A DNA stretch of 64,000 nucleotides. Source: Teredinibacter sp. KSP-S5-2 (lineage in GTDB: Bacteria > Pseudomonadota > Gammaproteobacteria > Pseudomonadales > Cellvibrionaceae). The position numbers and the translations under genes were made by a program. This document shows positions 47,381 through 59,299 of this stretch, piece by piece; position 1 is the stretch's first letter, and each line of letters starts with the position of its first letter. The notes below the pieces were generated by a model. The model worked only from the letters and a program-made list of their open reading frames with translations. It had not been told where the DNA came from and did not search any database. The stretch is taken from assembly GCF_032773895.1 (NCBI RefSeq), contig NZ_CP120416.1:3098001-3162000 (forward strand), given 5' to 3'.

Positions 47381-47816
47381 AGATACCGTAAACCAATGCG
47401 CTACAGTGATAAGGGGCGCGTATTATGCCTGGAATTCGAGTCAAGAATCCAGTTTCCAAGTACCTCAAAGCATGTTTACACGCATAGAATAACTCATTCG
47501 AACACCTGGTTAGAAACAACCTCGATGCGATAAGAAGTATTCCGCACAAAGCCACTCCAACAAACTCTATACCACTCCTCAACAGAAAGAAATTCAATCA
47601 GCGATAGAGATTGGACCCAAAAAGTGACTTCACACGACGTAGAAACGCCACAAGCACATGAACGAAGCAAAGAACCGACAAAACACAGCAAGCAGCTTTT
47701 ACTTTATTCAGAGTGATCGGTCGTTTAACGCTCTCGCGCCATATAAAAATGATGGTCTAAGCTCGTTTTAGGATTTTTGCGGTCAGCGAGCTAACGTGGA
47801 ATTTGACCTGAGACAT
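47381..47816. other. Intergenic between tsaB and the AlgP-like gene
   Basis: About 430 bases. Two overlapping minus-strand frames of 65-74 codons lack ribosome sites and recognisable content. It includes the tsaB promoter region. No RNA structure recognised apart from the terminator at its edge. Confidence 0.4.
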
Positions 47817-47847
47817 AAAAAAACCTCCGGTCTAGCCGGAGGTTTTT
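47817..47847. terminator. Terminator of the AlgP-like gene (bidirectional in form)
   Basis: AAACCTCCGG and CCGGAGGTTT form a 10-bp stem with a 5-base loop; A-runs and T-runs flank both sides. About 30 bases past the stop at 47879. Confidence 0.88.
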
Positions 47848-47878
47848 ACAGAGATGAATAATCCTACAAAATACGGAT

Positions 47879-48613
47879 CTATTTCTTGGCTGGACGGCCT
47901 CGACGTTTCGCACCACGCTTAGCTGGCGCTTTCTTAACGGCTGCTTTCTTGGCCACCACCTTTTTAGGGGCCGCCTTAACCGCACCTACAGCTTTTCTTT
48001 TCGCTTTAGGCTTGGATTTTTTCTTTTTCCCCAAAGCAGCAACCTTGGCTTTCGCTTTCTTCTCAGCGGACTTCACTTTAGCGGCAGCTTTTTTAGCAGC
48101 AGCTTTGACTTTCTTCGCATCCGCCACTGCGCGAGTTTTACTCCAGCGAGCCTGGAACGCCTTAGTCGCTTTAGCCAAATCGGCTTCAGCTTTAGTAGCC
48201 AAGCTAGACTGCAGCGCATCAACAGCAACTTTTGCCGCAGCTTCGGCTGCTTTAACGGAAGCCAACGCTTTCGCATTTACCAAAGCCGTCTTCGCTTCAG
48301 CGACCTTATCGCGTATAGAAGAAACCTTGGCAGAAGCTTTTGCAACTGCACTGCGGGCACTAACAACAGCACGTTTATCAACCGCTTTCTTGGACTTAGC
48401 CGCTTTCGTTTTAGCCGCAGCTGCTTTTTTACGTGCAGCGGCAACTTTACTTTGCTCTGAGGTAAATTGGGTTGTTACTGCAGCTAATGCTTTTTCTGCT
48501 TTAGCAACTGCCGCATCTACCACTTGAGCCGGTTTGCTGACCGCAGCTTTTTTAGCTGCTGGACGCCCCTTTTTCGCAGCCGGACGGCCACGTTTTTTTG
48601 TTACTCTCGCCAT
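47879..48613 (-). CDS. AlgP-like lysine/alanine-rich histone-H1-like protein
   Basis: 244 aa, very rich in Lys and Ala. N-terminus MARVTKKRGRPAAKK and C-terminus RRGRPAKK carry GRP (AT-hook-like) motifs; the middle is a long coiled Ala/Lys helix (SVKAAEAAAKVAVDALQ). The tail has KAAVKKAPAK-type repeats. This is the AlgP/H1 type of DNA-binding protein in Pseudomonas relatives, thought to act on nucleoid structure or alginate regulation. Strong terminator downstream. Confidence 0.85.
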   Translation of the reverse strand: MARVTKKRGRPAAKKGRPAAKKAAVSKPAQVVDAAVAKAEKALAAVTTQFTSEQSKVAAARKKAAAAKTKAAKSKKAVDKRAVVSARSAVAKASAKVSSIRDKVAEAKTALVNAKALASVKAAEAAAKVAVDALQSSLATKAEADLAKATKAFQARWSKTRAVADAKKVKAAAKKAAAKVKSAEKKAKAKVAALGKKKKSKPKAKRKAVGAVKAAPKKVVAKKAAVKKAPAKRGAKRRGRPAKK

Positions 48614-49941
48614 ACAGATCTCCTCAATGTTCCTGCTTGGGAAAGCTTAAATCCGGAAAGATTCCCAAGTGTATGCACCTAACCAATTAAAGAATATTAA
48701 TAACCTAACCCTAAGCAAGTCACTTGCTTCTATAGAATAGTATTTTATAAATTCAAGTTTTGCACGTTTTCGATACAAAAAAAGATCATTTTTTTTAAAT
48801 TTTTATCATTTGACGTCAAAAATAAATCATTTTAGACAGAATTACGCGAAGTTGAGCAGGTAAACAAACCATTTTTGGAACAAATTAAAACGATACAGCC
48901 AGATTTCTATAAAAAATGCATTGCATTCAGGGGAGTAATACGAGCTTTTATAAAGACCATCACAGTGCTGCTTCGCACAAAGTCGCTCGTTTCTATATAT
49001 GTGGTATCAACAAATGTAAAATCATTTCTTTCACATATTGTGTTCGGCAAATCACAACCAACCATATATCTTTTTTATGATTCAAGGATAGCAATAGACT
49101 CAAACATCAATGAATTAAACTTTTCAATAGATGTAAACACAAACCATAAGGAATAAACGTAACCGTCCCTTACTGCATACACCCAAGTCCTAATAGATCA
49201 AATGAAAACATATCCCCAAATGGGGCAACCAAGCACCCAGGACGAACCAAAACATTATTCCCTATCTATGTAATACCAGATCACATACCCAATAAAGAAA
49301 GCAGATAAACAACTAATGAATAACAGTAGACGGAGGCCGGGAGATATACCCCCTAAGACAGTGGACCAGAGCTATTCTTTTCTCGCTAAACTCTGAATAT
49401 GGTTTTTACTTGGTAATACCGGTGATCAGAAAATTAAACAGTAGTTGGGAAGTTTAGAGCATTGTCACAATCGAACTCCCCAAGTAAAAAGTACATTTTT
49501 CGTCGAAACAAAACGTTATGCCGACCCTCAAAGTCATATATACCGTGGAGGTAAAAATATGCCTCATCAACGCTTCAATATAAATATCATGAGTATTTGA
49601 ACTTAAAAGGAAAGCTGGATTGAGATATAGCCTGCTAATTTATCGATAGGATTAAGGGAATTTCTTCGATATACAGTCCACGGCTTTACGATAAATGAAT
49701 GAGAATAAATTCAAGCGTGATTATATCGAATATACCCTCAACACAATGCTATAAACAAACTGAGCTCATTGAAGAAATAATGGGGGTACACAAAAAGGAG
49801 AAGCAAAACTATCGAGCGCCAATGTGTAAATCTATGTTATGCCTGTATTTAGCCGAAAAGAATGATGACGCAACAAGTAGTGAATGGAGCATAGACCAAG
49901 ACAAGAGCACAATTTATTGACAGTATGTTTATGGCGGGCAT
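48614..49941. other. Gene-poor, AT-rich stretch of about 1.3 kb
   Basis: Only low-confidence frames are present: plus-strand 48875-49156 (93 codons) and 49699-49920 (73 codons), neither with a ribosome site or a recognised domain. Around 49360-49510 two copies of TTTTTACTTGG/CCAAGTAAAAA occur in inverted orientation (about 49395 and 49478), and CCCCCTAAGACAGTGGACCA looks like a possible IS end. I cannot tell a relic from chance. Left part holds the promoter of the AlgP-like gene. Confidence 0.4.
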
Positions 49942-49969
49942 AAAAAACCCCCGTTCTTCGAACGAGGGT
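49942..49969 (-). terminator. Terminator of adk
   Basis: ACCCCCGTTC and GAACGAGGGT pair with one mismatch around a 3-base loop; the minus strand continues into TTTTTTAT. 28 bases past the adk stop. Confidence 0.85.
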
Positions 49970-49997
49970 CTTAAGTTTCACGTTTACGATATTAGAC

Positions 49998-50987
<990 letters not shown>

Positions 50988-51323
50988 ATGACTGTAAAAG
51001 ATCTTGTTAAACGCTGGGAAGATGAGGCATACGGAGACCTGACAAAGGAAGCCTACCAGGTAAACCTCTCCCTCGAAGATGCTGCAAAACTGGATGCACT
51101 GTCTGAAATGTATCCAAAACGAACAAAGGAGCAGCTCATTACGGAGTTGCTCAGCGCCGCACTAAGCGAGTTGGAATCCAGCTTCCCGTATATTGCTGGA
51201 GCAAAGGTAATCAGCCAGGACGAAATGGGCGACCCAATGTTTGAAGATGTCGGCCCCACACCCGCATTTATCAACTTGACGAAAAAACATTTAGCCAAAC
51301 TGCGAGCCGGTTCAAGTAACTAA
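50988..51323 (+). CDS. Conserved small protein, 111 aa
   Basis: ATG at 50988 gives MTVKDLVKRWEDEAYGDLTKEAYQVNL; an upstream in-frame ATG at 50955 is less likely. Helical, acidic; the pattern EMYPKRTKEQLITELLSAAL and DEMGDPMFEDVGPTPAF matches a conserved hypothetical in Pseudomonas relatives that is sometimes labelled pilin assembly protein. I know no function. Convergent to mazG. Confidence 0.75.
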   Translation: MTVKDLVKRWEDEAYGDLTKEAYQVNLSLEDAAKLDALSEMYPKRTKEQLITELLSAALSELESSFPYIAGAKVISQDEMGDPMFEDVGPTPAFINLTKKHLAKLRAGSSN

Positions 51324-51461
51324 CCAATTATTATCAATACCTCTTGGATTAGGTCGTTACCATATAAGCAAACGACCTAATTCAACTAGACATACATCTA
51401 AAAATTCAAATCGGATTTACCCACCCATCTCAACTCCATGTGAGTAGAGTTTAAGCAGGTG

Positions 51462-52283
51462 TTATTCTATGTGCTCAGCCTTTACTTTTTGCCAATACGC
51501 TTCCAACTGATCGATATTCACATCACCAAAACTGAATCCATCATTTTGCACCGACTCTTCCATTTTTCGGAATCGATTTTCAAATTTCGTATTTGCCAAC
51601 CTCAAGGCTGTTTCACTGTCCAACCCCAGACTGCGGCCAAGATTAACGCAGGTAAAAAGTAAATCACCAAACTCTTCCTGTACATTTTTTTTGTTATCCG
51701 CTTCCAAAGCCTCTTTCAGCTCGGCAATTTCCTCGTCAAGCTTGTCAAACACCCCCTCTAACTGGTGCCAGTCAAACCCCACTTTCGCCGCACGTTTTTG
51801 CAATTTATGCGCCCGCGTAATCGCTGGCAAACTAACGGGTACATCGTCTAATAAACTTTCCCGACCTTTATTCGTACGCTCAGATTGTTTGATTGTTTCC
51901 CAGGTAGAATTTATGTCGACTTCATTCACCTCTTCGTCTCCCCGGCGAGACTGTATATGACCTCCAGGAAATACATGGGGGTGTCGGCGAATAAGCTTTT
52001 CAGTAACCAAATGGACAACTTCATGAAAATCAAAAAGCTGATCTTCTTTTCCCAACTGACTGTAAAAAATCACCTGGAAAAGTAAATCACCCAACTCCTC
52101 CTTGAGGTGGGAATAATCCTGCTTTTCGATTGCATCCACGACTTCATAGGCTTCTTCAATCGTGCACGATGTAATGGTTTGGTAGGATTGTTTTAAATCC
52201 CAGGGGCAACCGTCCTTTTCATCTCGCAAGCGAGACATCAGATACAGTAAATCATCAATGGAATGCGACTTGGTAATCGACAC
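51462..52283 (-). CDS. mazG: Nucleoside triphosphate pyrophosphohydrolase MazG
   Basis: Hydrolyses NTPs, including stress-related turnover. Two MazG domains: DLKQSYQTITSCTIEEAYEVVDAI and EELGDLLFQVIFYSQLG in the first, EEFGDLLFTCVNLGRSLGL in the second. 273 aa. It starts 2 bases after the relA stop, so translation is coupled. Confidence 0.94.
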   Translation of the reverse strand: MSITKSHSIDDLLYLMSRLRDEKDGCPWDLKQSYQTITSCTIEEAYEVVDAIEKQDYSHLKEELGDLLFQVIFYSQLGKEDQLFDFHEVVHLVTEKLIRRHPHVFPGGHIQSRRGDEEVNEVDINSTWETIKQSERTNKGRESLLDDVPVSLPAITRAHKLQKRAAKVGFDWHQLEGVFDKLDEEIAELKEALEADNKKNVQEEFGDLLFTCVNLGRSLGLDSETALRLANTKFENRFRKMEESVQNDGFSFGDVNIDQLEAYWQKVKAEHIE

Positions 52284-52285
52284 AA

Positions 52286-54523
52286 TTATGCTTTCCGGTG
52301 TACCGAAAAGACATTCGGCAACTGATTAAGCTTAGCCAACACCCGACTCAACTCGCTGAAGTCACCAATTTCAATCGTCAGTGTCATATCCACCGTGTTT
52401 TTATCTTTATTGGATAATGTTTGTAACGCACTGATATTTATTTTTTCCCGATCAAGCAAGGTGGTGATATCTTTTAATAAACCGTATCGGTCAAACGCTT
52501 CTAAAACAATAGCTACAGAATAAGTTTGTCCAGGCTCTTCGGCCCAGCTTACTTCAATAATTCTTTCTGGCTCTTCTTCTTGCAAACGCAGAATATTACT
52601 ACAGTCCTGGCGGTGAATACTGACTCCACGCCCAAGCGTAATATAGCCGGATATGCGATCTCCCGGAATGGGTTTACAACACTGCGCAATTGACGACATG
52701 AGGTTGCCAACCCCGGAAATAAATACATCCGTACCACTGGAGTGATCTTGCGCCCGGCCAATAATCGACTGCGCAGGCAGGCTCGGCTTACTGCCGTGTA
52801 TTTGCCTTTGTGCTGCCCCAATTACCCGGTCAACACTCAAGTCAGCGTTACCTACCGCCGCATACAGGTCTTCTAAGGTTCTCAGGTTTAACTTGTTGGC
52901 CAGTTTTTCGTAATCCAGCCCTTCAACCCCCAGACGCTTAAACTCGTGGTCAAGCATGGCTCGTCCATCAGCAATATTCTGGTCACGATCCTGGTGCTTA
53001 AACCAGGCTTGTAATCGGCTGCGTGCTTTTGATGTAGTGATATAACCAAGAGCCGGGTTTAACCAGTCACGACTCGGTGCTTCACGTTTACCCGTGAGGA
53101 CTTCCACCTGGTCGGCAGTTTTTAACGGATGGTTCAGCGGCACAATTCGACCATTCACTTTGGCACCACGGCAACGGATACCAATATCAGAATGGATACG
53201 GAACGCAAAATCTACGGGGGTGGCACTGGCTGGTAAATCGATTACATGCCCTTCTGGGGTAAATACATAAATCCTGTCCAGATCAATGCCTTTGGGCAGC
53301 TGATCTTCCCATGGGGTGCCACCGACCTCTTCGTGCCACTCCAACACCTGGCGTAGCCACTCAATCTTGTTCTCATAACTGGTAACCGAGCCATCTTTGT
53401 CGGTGTCTTTGTAACGCCAGTGAGCGCACACACCATACTCGGCCTCATCGTGCATATCCCGGGTACGTATCTGCACTTCCAACACCCTGTTTGCCGGACC
53501 AACCACCGCTGTATGTAATGAGCGATATCCGTTTTCTTTGGGTGTTGCTACATAATCATCAAATTCCTTAGGGATATTTCGCCACAGTGAGTGCACAATT
53601 CCCAGAGCACCATAGCATTCACGCTCGTTGCCAACCAGAACTCTCACCGCACGAATATCGTACACTTCGGAAAAACTGATATTTTTCCTGTGCATTTTTC
53701 GCCAGATACTATAAATATGCTTAGCGCGGCCAAATACCTCTGCATCAATCCCTTCCTGAGCCAGGGCGTTTTTGAGAATTTCTATCACACCTTCGATATA
53801 GGTTTGTCGATCAACCCTTCGTTCATCGAGCAGCTTAGCAATGTACTTATAATCAAAAGGCTGCAAATAGCGGAAAGATAGGTCTTCCAACTCCCATTTG
53901 ATATGCCCAATGCCCAATCTGTGAGCTAGCGGAGCATAAATATCTGCCACTTCCCTGGCGACACGTTGACGTTTTTCCATGGACGCACTTTTAACAGCAC
54001 GAATGGCACAGGTACGTTCGGCCAGTTTAATCAAAGCAACACGCACATCGTCAACTAGCGCGACCAGCATCTTACGAACGTTTTCAGCCTGCTCGTCGAT
54101 TTCCCGTCCCAACACATTTTCCGGGTTGTGGTTTGACGAACCGCTAATTGCCGCCATCCTGGCCACACCATCAATCAATTTGGCGATCGAATCACCAAAC
54201 TTGTTGCGGACTTCTTCAAGGGGGATTTTACCTTCGCGAACGCTTCGGTAGAGAACAGCGGCAATAAGGGTTTCAGCATCTAACTGCAAGTCTGCCAGGA
54301 TCTCGGCCATCTCCAGGCCGGCGTGAAGGGAAGAGTGCTCTTCCCCCCAGCCCGTCAGACTGTTTCCTGGCTCATGTTCAACCTCTTGTGCAACATTCAC
54401 CGCAGCAAGGAGCTGCTCTTTCAACTGATCCGTTGCGTTTGCAAGGGACAGAATCTTATCTGCCCACTCGAACACATCCAGTTCGTTCTCACTTAGCTTA
54501 TGACTATGCCTAACTTTAACCAT
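52286..54523 (-). CDS. relA: ppGpp synthetase RelA
   Basis: 745 aa. The hydrolase domain is degenerate (LIAAVLYRSVREG where SpoT has the HD motif), so this is the monofunctional synthetase type. Synthetase motifs: FGRAKHIYSIWRKM and YDIRAVRVLV, then GYRSLHTAVVGP. TGS at about 400-470 (DRIYVFTPEGHVIDLPASATPVDFAFRI), zinc-finger/ACT part at the C-terminus (FDRYGLLKDITTLLDREKINISAL). rlmD, which often lies between relA and cysM, is absent. Confidence 0.95.
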   Translation of the reverse strand: MVKVRHSHKLSENELDVFEWADKILSLANATDQLKEQLLAAVNVAQEVEHEPGNSLTGWGEEHSSLHAGLEMAEILADLQLDAETLIAAVLYRSVREGKIPLEEVRNKFGDSIAKLIDGVARMAAISGSSNHNPENVLGREIDEQAENVRKMLVALVDDVRVALIKLAERTCAIRAVKSASMEKRQRVAREVADIYAPLAHRLGIGHIKWELEDLSFRYLQPFDYKYIAKLLDERRVDRQTYIEGVIEILKNALAQEGIDAEVFGRAKHIYSIWRKMHRKNISFSEVYDIRAVRVLVGNERECYGALGIVHSLWRNIPKEFDDYVATPKENGYRSLHTAVVGPANRVLEVQIRTRDMHDEAEYGVCAHWRYKDTDKDGSVTSYENKIEWLRQVLEWHEEVGGTPWEDQLPKGIDLDRIYVFTPEGHVIDLPASATPVDFAFRIHSDIGIRCRGAKVNGRIVPLNHPLKTADQVEVLTGKREAPSRDWLNPALGYITTSKARSRLQAWFKHQDRDQNIADGRAMLDHEFKRLGVEGLDYEKLANKLNLRTLEDLYAAVGNADLSVDRVIGAAQRQIHGSKPSLPAQSIIGRAQDHSSGTDVFISGVGNLMSSIAQCCKPIPGDRISGYITLGRGVSIHRQDCSNILRLQEEEPERIIEVSWAEEPGQTYSVAIVLEAFDRYGLLKDITTLLDREKINISALQTLSNKDKNTVDMTLTIEIGDFSELSRVLAKLNQLPNVFSVHRKA

Positions 54524-54569
54524 GAGACCTGATAAAACACTCTCTACTTACTAAAGGCCTTGCCTGACT

Positions 54570-55460
54570 CTATTTAGAATAGACGCCAGATGACAAATAC
54601 CGGTCACCCCGATCACAAACAATCGCAACAATTGTTGCATTATCCACTTCACGGGCGATCTGTAAGGCAGCCGCAACTGCACCGCCAGAGGACACCCCGC
54701 AAAAAATACCTTCTTTCTGAGCCAGTTGGCGCATAGTATTTTCCGCAAGCTCCTGAGACATGCTTACAATACGATCAATATTTGTACTATCAAAAATAGA
54801 TGGGAGGTATTCCTCAGGCCAACGACGAATACCGGGAATACTTGCACTCTCTTCTGGCTGTAGCCCCACAACCTGAACCTCTGGGTTTTGTTCCTTTAAA
54901 TAACGAGAAGTTCCAACAATTGTGCCTGTAGTCCCCATGGAACTAACAAAATGAGTGACCTTTCCGTCTGTTTGGCGCCAGATTTCCGGCCCTGTGCCAT
55001 TGTAATGGGCAAGAGGGTTATCAGTATTACCAAACTGATCCAACACGATCCCCTGACCTTCAGACTCCATTTGTTTGGCCAGATCCCGTGCACCTTCCAT
55101 ACTGGCTTCCTTGGAAACCAGAATTAACTCTGCGCCGTAGGCTGCCATGGACGCTTTACGTTCTTCCGTGGCGTTATCAGGCATAATGAGTACCATTCTA
55201 TAGCCCCGTATCGCGGCGGCCATAGCCAGGGCAATACCGGTGTTACCACTGGTGGCTTCAATAAGCGTATCGCCGGGCTTAATACGTCCAGAAGCCTCTG
55301 CCTCGCGAATCATCGACATTGCGGGGCGATCCTTGACCGAGCCGGCAGGGTTATTCCCTTCTAACTTTAAAAGAACGGTATTGCTCGAATTTTGTACCAG
55401 GCGCTGGAGGCGCACAAGAGGTGTGTTGCCGATGTAGTCTTCTATCGTTAAATAAGCCAT
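54570..55460 (-). CDS. cysM: Cysteine synthase B CysM
   Basis: PLP enzyme making cysteine from O-acetylserine and sulfide or thiosulfate. PLP-lysine in NPAGSVKDRPAMSMI, TSGNTGIALAMAAA, and the C-terminal GIFCGVSSGGAVAAALQ. 296 aa, the shorter CysM form. Divergent from the BarA-type kinase. Confidence 0.95.
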   Translation of the reverse strand: MAYLTIEDYIGNTPLVRLQRLVQNSSNTVLLKLEGNNPAGSVKDRPAMSMIREAEASGRIKPGDTLIEATSGNTGIALAMAAAIRGYRMVLIMPDNATEERKASMAAYGAELILVSKEASMEGARDLAKQMESEGQGIVLDQFGNTDNPLAHYNGTGPEIWRQTDGKVTHFVSSMGTTGTIVGTSRYLKEQNPEVQVVGLQPEESASIPGIRRWPEEYLPSIFDSTNIDRIVSMSQELAENTMRQLAQKEGIFCGVSSGGAVAAALQIAREVDNATIVAIVCDRGDRYLSSGVYSK

Positions 55461-55671
55461 GATCTCGGAACTCTTGCCAGCGAATAAATAAAGGGCGAGA
55501 TTCTATCAGCAACCTCACAAAAATTTGAGTAGAATCTCCCCAAATGCAGTAAAACAGAATATTAGTATTCACTGCACTAAAATAAGGCGTAGCATTATAA
55601 AGCAACTCAGGTGAAAACCCGACAAAAGGTTTGGTTAACTACTGCACCTATAACAACGTACATTAAATAAT

Positions 55672-58443
55672 ATGCAAGATAATAAATTATTAAAAAAACA
55701 CCTGAACCGTCTTGGTATTATTCCCACAATATGTGCCATATGCATATTGGCAATAGGGTTTCTGCTTTTACAACGAACAGTGATGCCCATTGACAAGCGG
55801 AACCATCATACTTTTTTTTCCAGCTTTTTAGCGCCTGATGAAAAAATTACAGAAAAAAAATTGGCGCAAATTGCCAATACTCTGCTACGTATTGCACCTT
55901 ATGAATCACTTGCCGCATTAGATAAAAATCACAATATTGCAGTTCACTATGGTTTGCCAATTGAATCCGACATTATCACTCGACTGAAAGCAACAGATTC
56001 AACTCAAACGTTTGGCACAAAGTCGTTTATTATTCTAAAAACTTTAAATGACAGTGATTTTGATTCGGTTATTCTCGGTTTTGATACAAAATTTAACTCA
56101 CTAAAAATTCTACAAGCTGTCATTATTATCCTGATCATGGGGATAGCCTGCATCTTGATTATTGTCTACACCACTAAACGGTTAGATGAAATAATCCTCC
56201 ATCCAATACAGGAAATTGTGAGCGGTATTCGCGAGTTTGCTCAGGGTAATTTCAAATATCAGCTTTCTCTAAAAGTGCCTAGTATTTATACCCCACTGAT
56301 AAAAGAAATAAATAACCTGGCGGCACAACAGCAACGAGCTCAAGAAGGCTTGCAACTGAGTATTGATCAAGCCACACGCGATCTCAGAGAAACACTGGAA
56401 ACTGTTGAAATTCAAAATATTGAACTGGATTTAGCAAAGAAAAATGCCATCCGTGAGAGCAACACCAAATCGGAATTCCTGGCGAATACCAGTCATGAAT
56501 TACGTACTCCCCTCAACGGTATTCTTGGTTTCACTGAACTATTAAAAAAGACGGAATTAAATGACAGACAACTGGAATATCTAACCACCATCGATGAATC
56601 CGCCAAAGGGTTATTATCCAATATCAATGATATTCTCGACTTTTCTCGTCTGGAAACCGGCACGCTAAAACTCGAATACAAACCGGTTCCCATTCGAAAA
56701 TCGGTGGAAGAAGTGATTGCACTACAATCCGCCGCCGCAAACGAAAAAAGACTTCGCTTATTAACAGTTATCGACCACGGTATTCCTGAGAATTTGTTAG
56801 GAGACCCGCTACGATTGAAACAAGTTTTAAGCAACCTGATATCCAACGCAATTAAATACACGCAAACAGGATACGTGTTGGTCAGTGTCAGCTGCGAAAA
56901 AGCCATTACCAATCAATTCACACTAAAATTCAAAATAACTGACAGCGGTATTGGCCTTTCGAAAGAACAACAGGACGTATTGTTTGACGCTTTTACCAAA
57001 GTCGATTCCAGCGATAGCCGAGATCACGGTGGAACAGGTTTAGGACTGGCAATCGCCAAAGGTCTGGTTGACAAAATGAATGGTGAAATTGGTGTGGACA
57101 GCTCCCCAGGTGAAGGTGCCACCTTTTGGTTCACTTGCCAATTTGGCGTAGATAAAAAAGTTCAACCCGACAATCTGCTTACCAACACACTTTCTGGCTA
57201 TACCGCCCTAGTCTACGACCACAATGCTATGGGGCGCATGGAAATTATTCACTACGCCAGAAACTGGGGAATGAGAACGATAGAAGCTGAAAGTTTTGAC
57301 GATATCGACGGTATTTGTCAGAACCTCGCCTACAACCAGAAAGTCATTGCGTTAATCGATGCCCAAGCCGATAACATTTCCGTAAACCGCGATCAGCTAC
57401 ACAATGCATTGGATATACTCGAGCATAAATACAGTATTCCTTCAATTGTGCTTGCTGCCCCCAACATATGCAGACTTTTGGAACGCGAGGCAAAAAGACC
57501 ACACACCTCTTATTTTAATCGGCCAATTATCTACCATAAGTTACACAACATAGTGTGTAAACAACTGAACTACAGTGCGCCACTGGAGGTTATTCAAGAA
57601 TCGAGGGCCACTTACTCTGTAGAGAAACACGTCCGTGTTCTGGCAGTTGATGATAACCCCTCAAACTTGAAATTAGTCAACGAACTACTAAAAAGTTTTA
57701 CCACAGAAATTACTCTCGCAGAATCAGGTATAGATGCAATCGAACGAGTAAAAGAGACACAATTTGACGTTATTTTAATGGATGTCCAAATGCCGGAAAT
57801 GGACGGCCTCGAAGCGACACGACAAATCAGGCAACTGCAGTCTGGGGGTAATCGAGTTCCAATCGTTGCATTAACCGCACACGCAGTAAATGAGCAAAAA
57901 ACAGAACTGCTTTTAGCTGGAATGGACGATTTTTTAAGTAAACCTGTCGGCGAGAATGAATTACGACATGTTGTCGAAAGGTGGACAGGAGAAACCCTGC
58001 CAAACTTAAATGACACTCATAGAGAAGAACCCGTTCAAACGACCACACTGGAAAAACAGGAAACACTGCCTGTATTCAGCCTTACAGAGTGCTTACGGCT
58101 AGCCAAGAACAACCGAGGCTTGGCAAAAGATATGCTCTCAATGCTACTGGCATCACTACCTCAAGTTGTGCAAACCATCGATCGATTTTATCAGGAACAA
58201 GATATCATTGAATTACAAGAGGAAGTACATAGGCTCCACGGTGGCAGTTGTTACTGCGGGGTTTCCAAGCTAAAACAAGCCAGCGAGATAGCAGACAACT
58301 ACCTCCAAAGAAAAATAAAAGAAAAGAATACCCACAAGCCAATTAATGGTGAACTGGATGAGTTGCTTACTTTACTAAAACAGGCAATCGCCGAACTGGA
58401 AGAATGGAATGAATCTGTGGATCTAGAAGTGATTTTTGAATAA
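55672..58443 (+). CDS. barA: Hybrid sensor histidine kinase BarA/GacS
   Basis: 923 aa. Membrane helices at about 14-34 and 150-168, a periplasmic part between, HAMP at about 168-225. HisKA with the phospho-His in [12 protein letters not shown] (His275), HATPase ([35 protein letters not shown]). Receiver with the acceptor in [11 protein letters not shown] (Asp704). C-terminal Hpt with [10 protein letters not shown] (His856). This is the BarA/GacS layout that drives UvrY/GacA and the Csr/Rsm small RNAs. The region around 480-640 is a degenerate receiver-like insert, as in other GacS. Confidence 0.93.
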   Translation: MQDNKLLKKHLNRLGIIPTICAICILAIGFLLLQRTVMPIDKRNHHTFFSSFLAPDEKITEKKLAQIANTLLRIAPYESLAALDKNHNIAVHYGLPIESDIITRLKATDSTQTFGTKSFIILKTLNDSDFDSVILGFDTKFNSLKILQAVIIILIMGIACILIIVYTTKRLDEIILHPIQEIVSGIREFAQGNFKYQLSLKVPSIYTPLIKEINNLAAQQQRAQEGLQLSIDQATRDLRETLETVEIQNIELDLAKKNAIRESNTKSEFLANTSHELRTPLNGILGFTELLKKTELNDRQLEYLTTIDESAKGLLSNINDILDFSRLETGTLKLEYKPVPIRKSVEEVIALQSAAANEKRLRLLTVIDHGIPENLLGDPLRLKQVLSNLISNAIKYTQTGYVLVSVSCEKAITNQFTLKFKITDSGIGLSKEQQDVLFDAFTKVDSSDSRDHGGTGLGLAIAKGLVDKMNGEIGVDSSPGEGATFWFTCQFGVDKKVQPDNLLTNTLSGYTALVYDHNAMGRMEIIHYARNWGMRTIEAESFDDIDGICQNLAYNQKVIALIDAQADNISVNRDQLHNALDILEHKYSIPSIVLAAPNICRLLEREAKRPHTSYFNRPIIYHKLHNIVCKQLNYSAPLEVIQESRATYSVEKHVRVLAVDDNPSNLKLVNELLKSFTTEITLAESGIDAIERVKETQFDVILMDVQMPEMDGLEATRQIRQLQSGGNRVPIVALTAHAVNEQKTELLLAGMDDFLSKPVGENELRHVVERWTGETLPNLNDTHREEPVQTTTLEKQETLPVFSLTECLRLAKNNRGLAKDMLSMLLASLPQVVQTIDRFYQEQDIIELQEEVHRLHGGSCYCGVSKLKQASEIADNYLQRKIKEKNTHKPINGELDELLTLLKQAIAELEEWNESVDLEVIFE

Positions 58444-58485
58444 AAGGAACAGAGATCGCCTCGCAGCGTCGCGCACAAGTTCAAT

Positions 58486-58516
58486 AGTTTGGTGGTGTCG
58501 TTCACACCACCAAACT
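58486..58516. terminator. Convergent terminator between barA and rnk
   Basis: AGTTTGGTGGTGT (58486-58498) and ACACCACCAAACT (58504-58516) are a perfect 13-bp stem with a 5-base loop. It serves both strands: barA ends 43 bases before it, and rnk ends 7 bases after it. T-tracts are weak. Confidence 0.8.
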
Positions 58517-58522
58517 CAACAT

Positions 58523-58936
58523 TTACAAGTGAAAATCTCCGGCTCTTTCAGGCTGAAAAGTCACCTCTTTGATTTTAACGTTTAATAGTCCACCGCCAGG
58601 CTTTGGCCATTCAATTTGATCGCCCTGAGACAAACCCAGTAAAGCGCTACCAACAGGAGCCAATATCGATATTTTTGTACCGCTCGAATCAATGTCTTTC
58701 GGGTACACCAATGTCAACTTAAATTCTTTTTTAGTCGACTCAATAACAAAGTGCACAGTGGAATTCATTGTAACCACGGTTGCTGGCATTTCTTGTGGAT
58801 CAACGACTTTAGCTCGCTCCAACTCCGTAATTAGGTCATCTTTTCCAGCAAAACTATTTGCTGGCAACGAGTCCAACAATTCATATATACGATCCAGATC
58901 TAAAGAAGAGATAACAATCTCCGGTCTCTTATTCAT
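58523..58936 (-). CDS. rnk: Nucleoside diphosphate kinase regulator Rnk
   Basis: 137 aa. N-terminal coiled coil (SLDLDRIYELLDSLPANS) and a C-terminal GreA/GreB-like FKBP-type fold (TLVYPKDIDSSGTKISILAPVGSALLGLSQGDQIEWPKPGG). It may bind RNA polymerase; known to affect Ndk in Escherichia coli. The ATG at 58936 after GAGG is preferred to a TTG at 58948. Confidence 0.88.
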   Translation of the reverse strand: MNKRPEIVISSLDLDRIYELLDSLPANSFAGKDDLITELERAKVVDPQEMPATVVTMNSTVHFVIESTKKEFKLTLVYPKDIDSSGTKISILAPVGSALLGLSQGDQIEWPKPGGGLLNVKIKEVTFQPERAGDFHL

Positions 58937-59299
58937 TTTTTTCCTCAATAATTTAAAAACACGAGCAACTCGTAATCTTATTTAAAACCGCAGCCTATAG
59001 CCCTGCTCCAACGGGGACAACACCAGACTATTTAAGCTTATTTAACCTATTCACAGAACTTTGCTGAAGATAACTAAACAACCTCAAGAACAAAAAGGAT
59101 TCGGCAGGTTTTCTGTGAATTAAAGAATTCGGAGGTGATTTTTGATTAAGCTGGCATACACAAGCACGCCCCGAGAAAAAGATATGTATTAGTTTGACAT
59201 ATCCTATCCAAAAGAATCGTCCTTGGCCACTCTTCCGTTATAACAAAGTGTTTAGACAGGCCATAAAAATAACCTAAATACGCAACCCTGGATAGAAAA
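58937..59299. other. Intergenic upstream of rnk
   Basis: About 360 bases, AT-rich, with the rnk leader. No gene, repeat or RNA structure recognised. Confidence 0.4.

Noticed and set aside
47886-48527. Plus-strand frame of 213 codons opposite the AlgP-like gene
   Set aside because: It is the antisense of a Lys/Ala-rich repeat and yields a low-complexity Ala/Phe protein.
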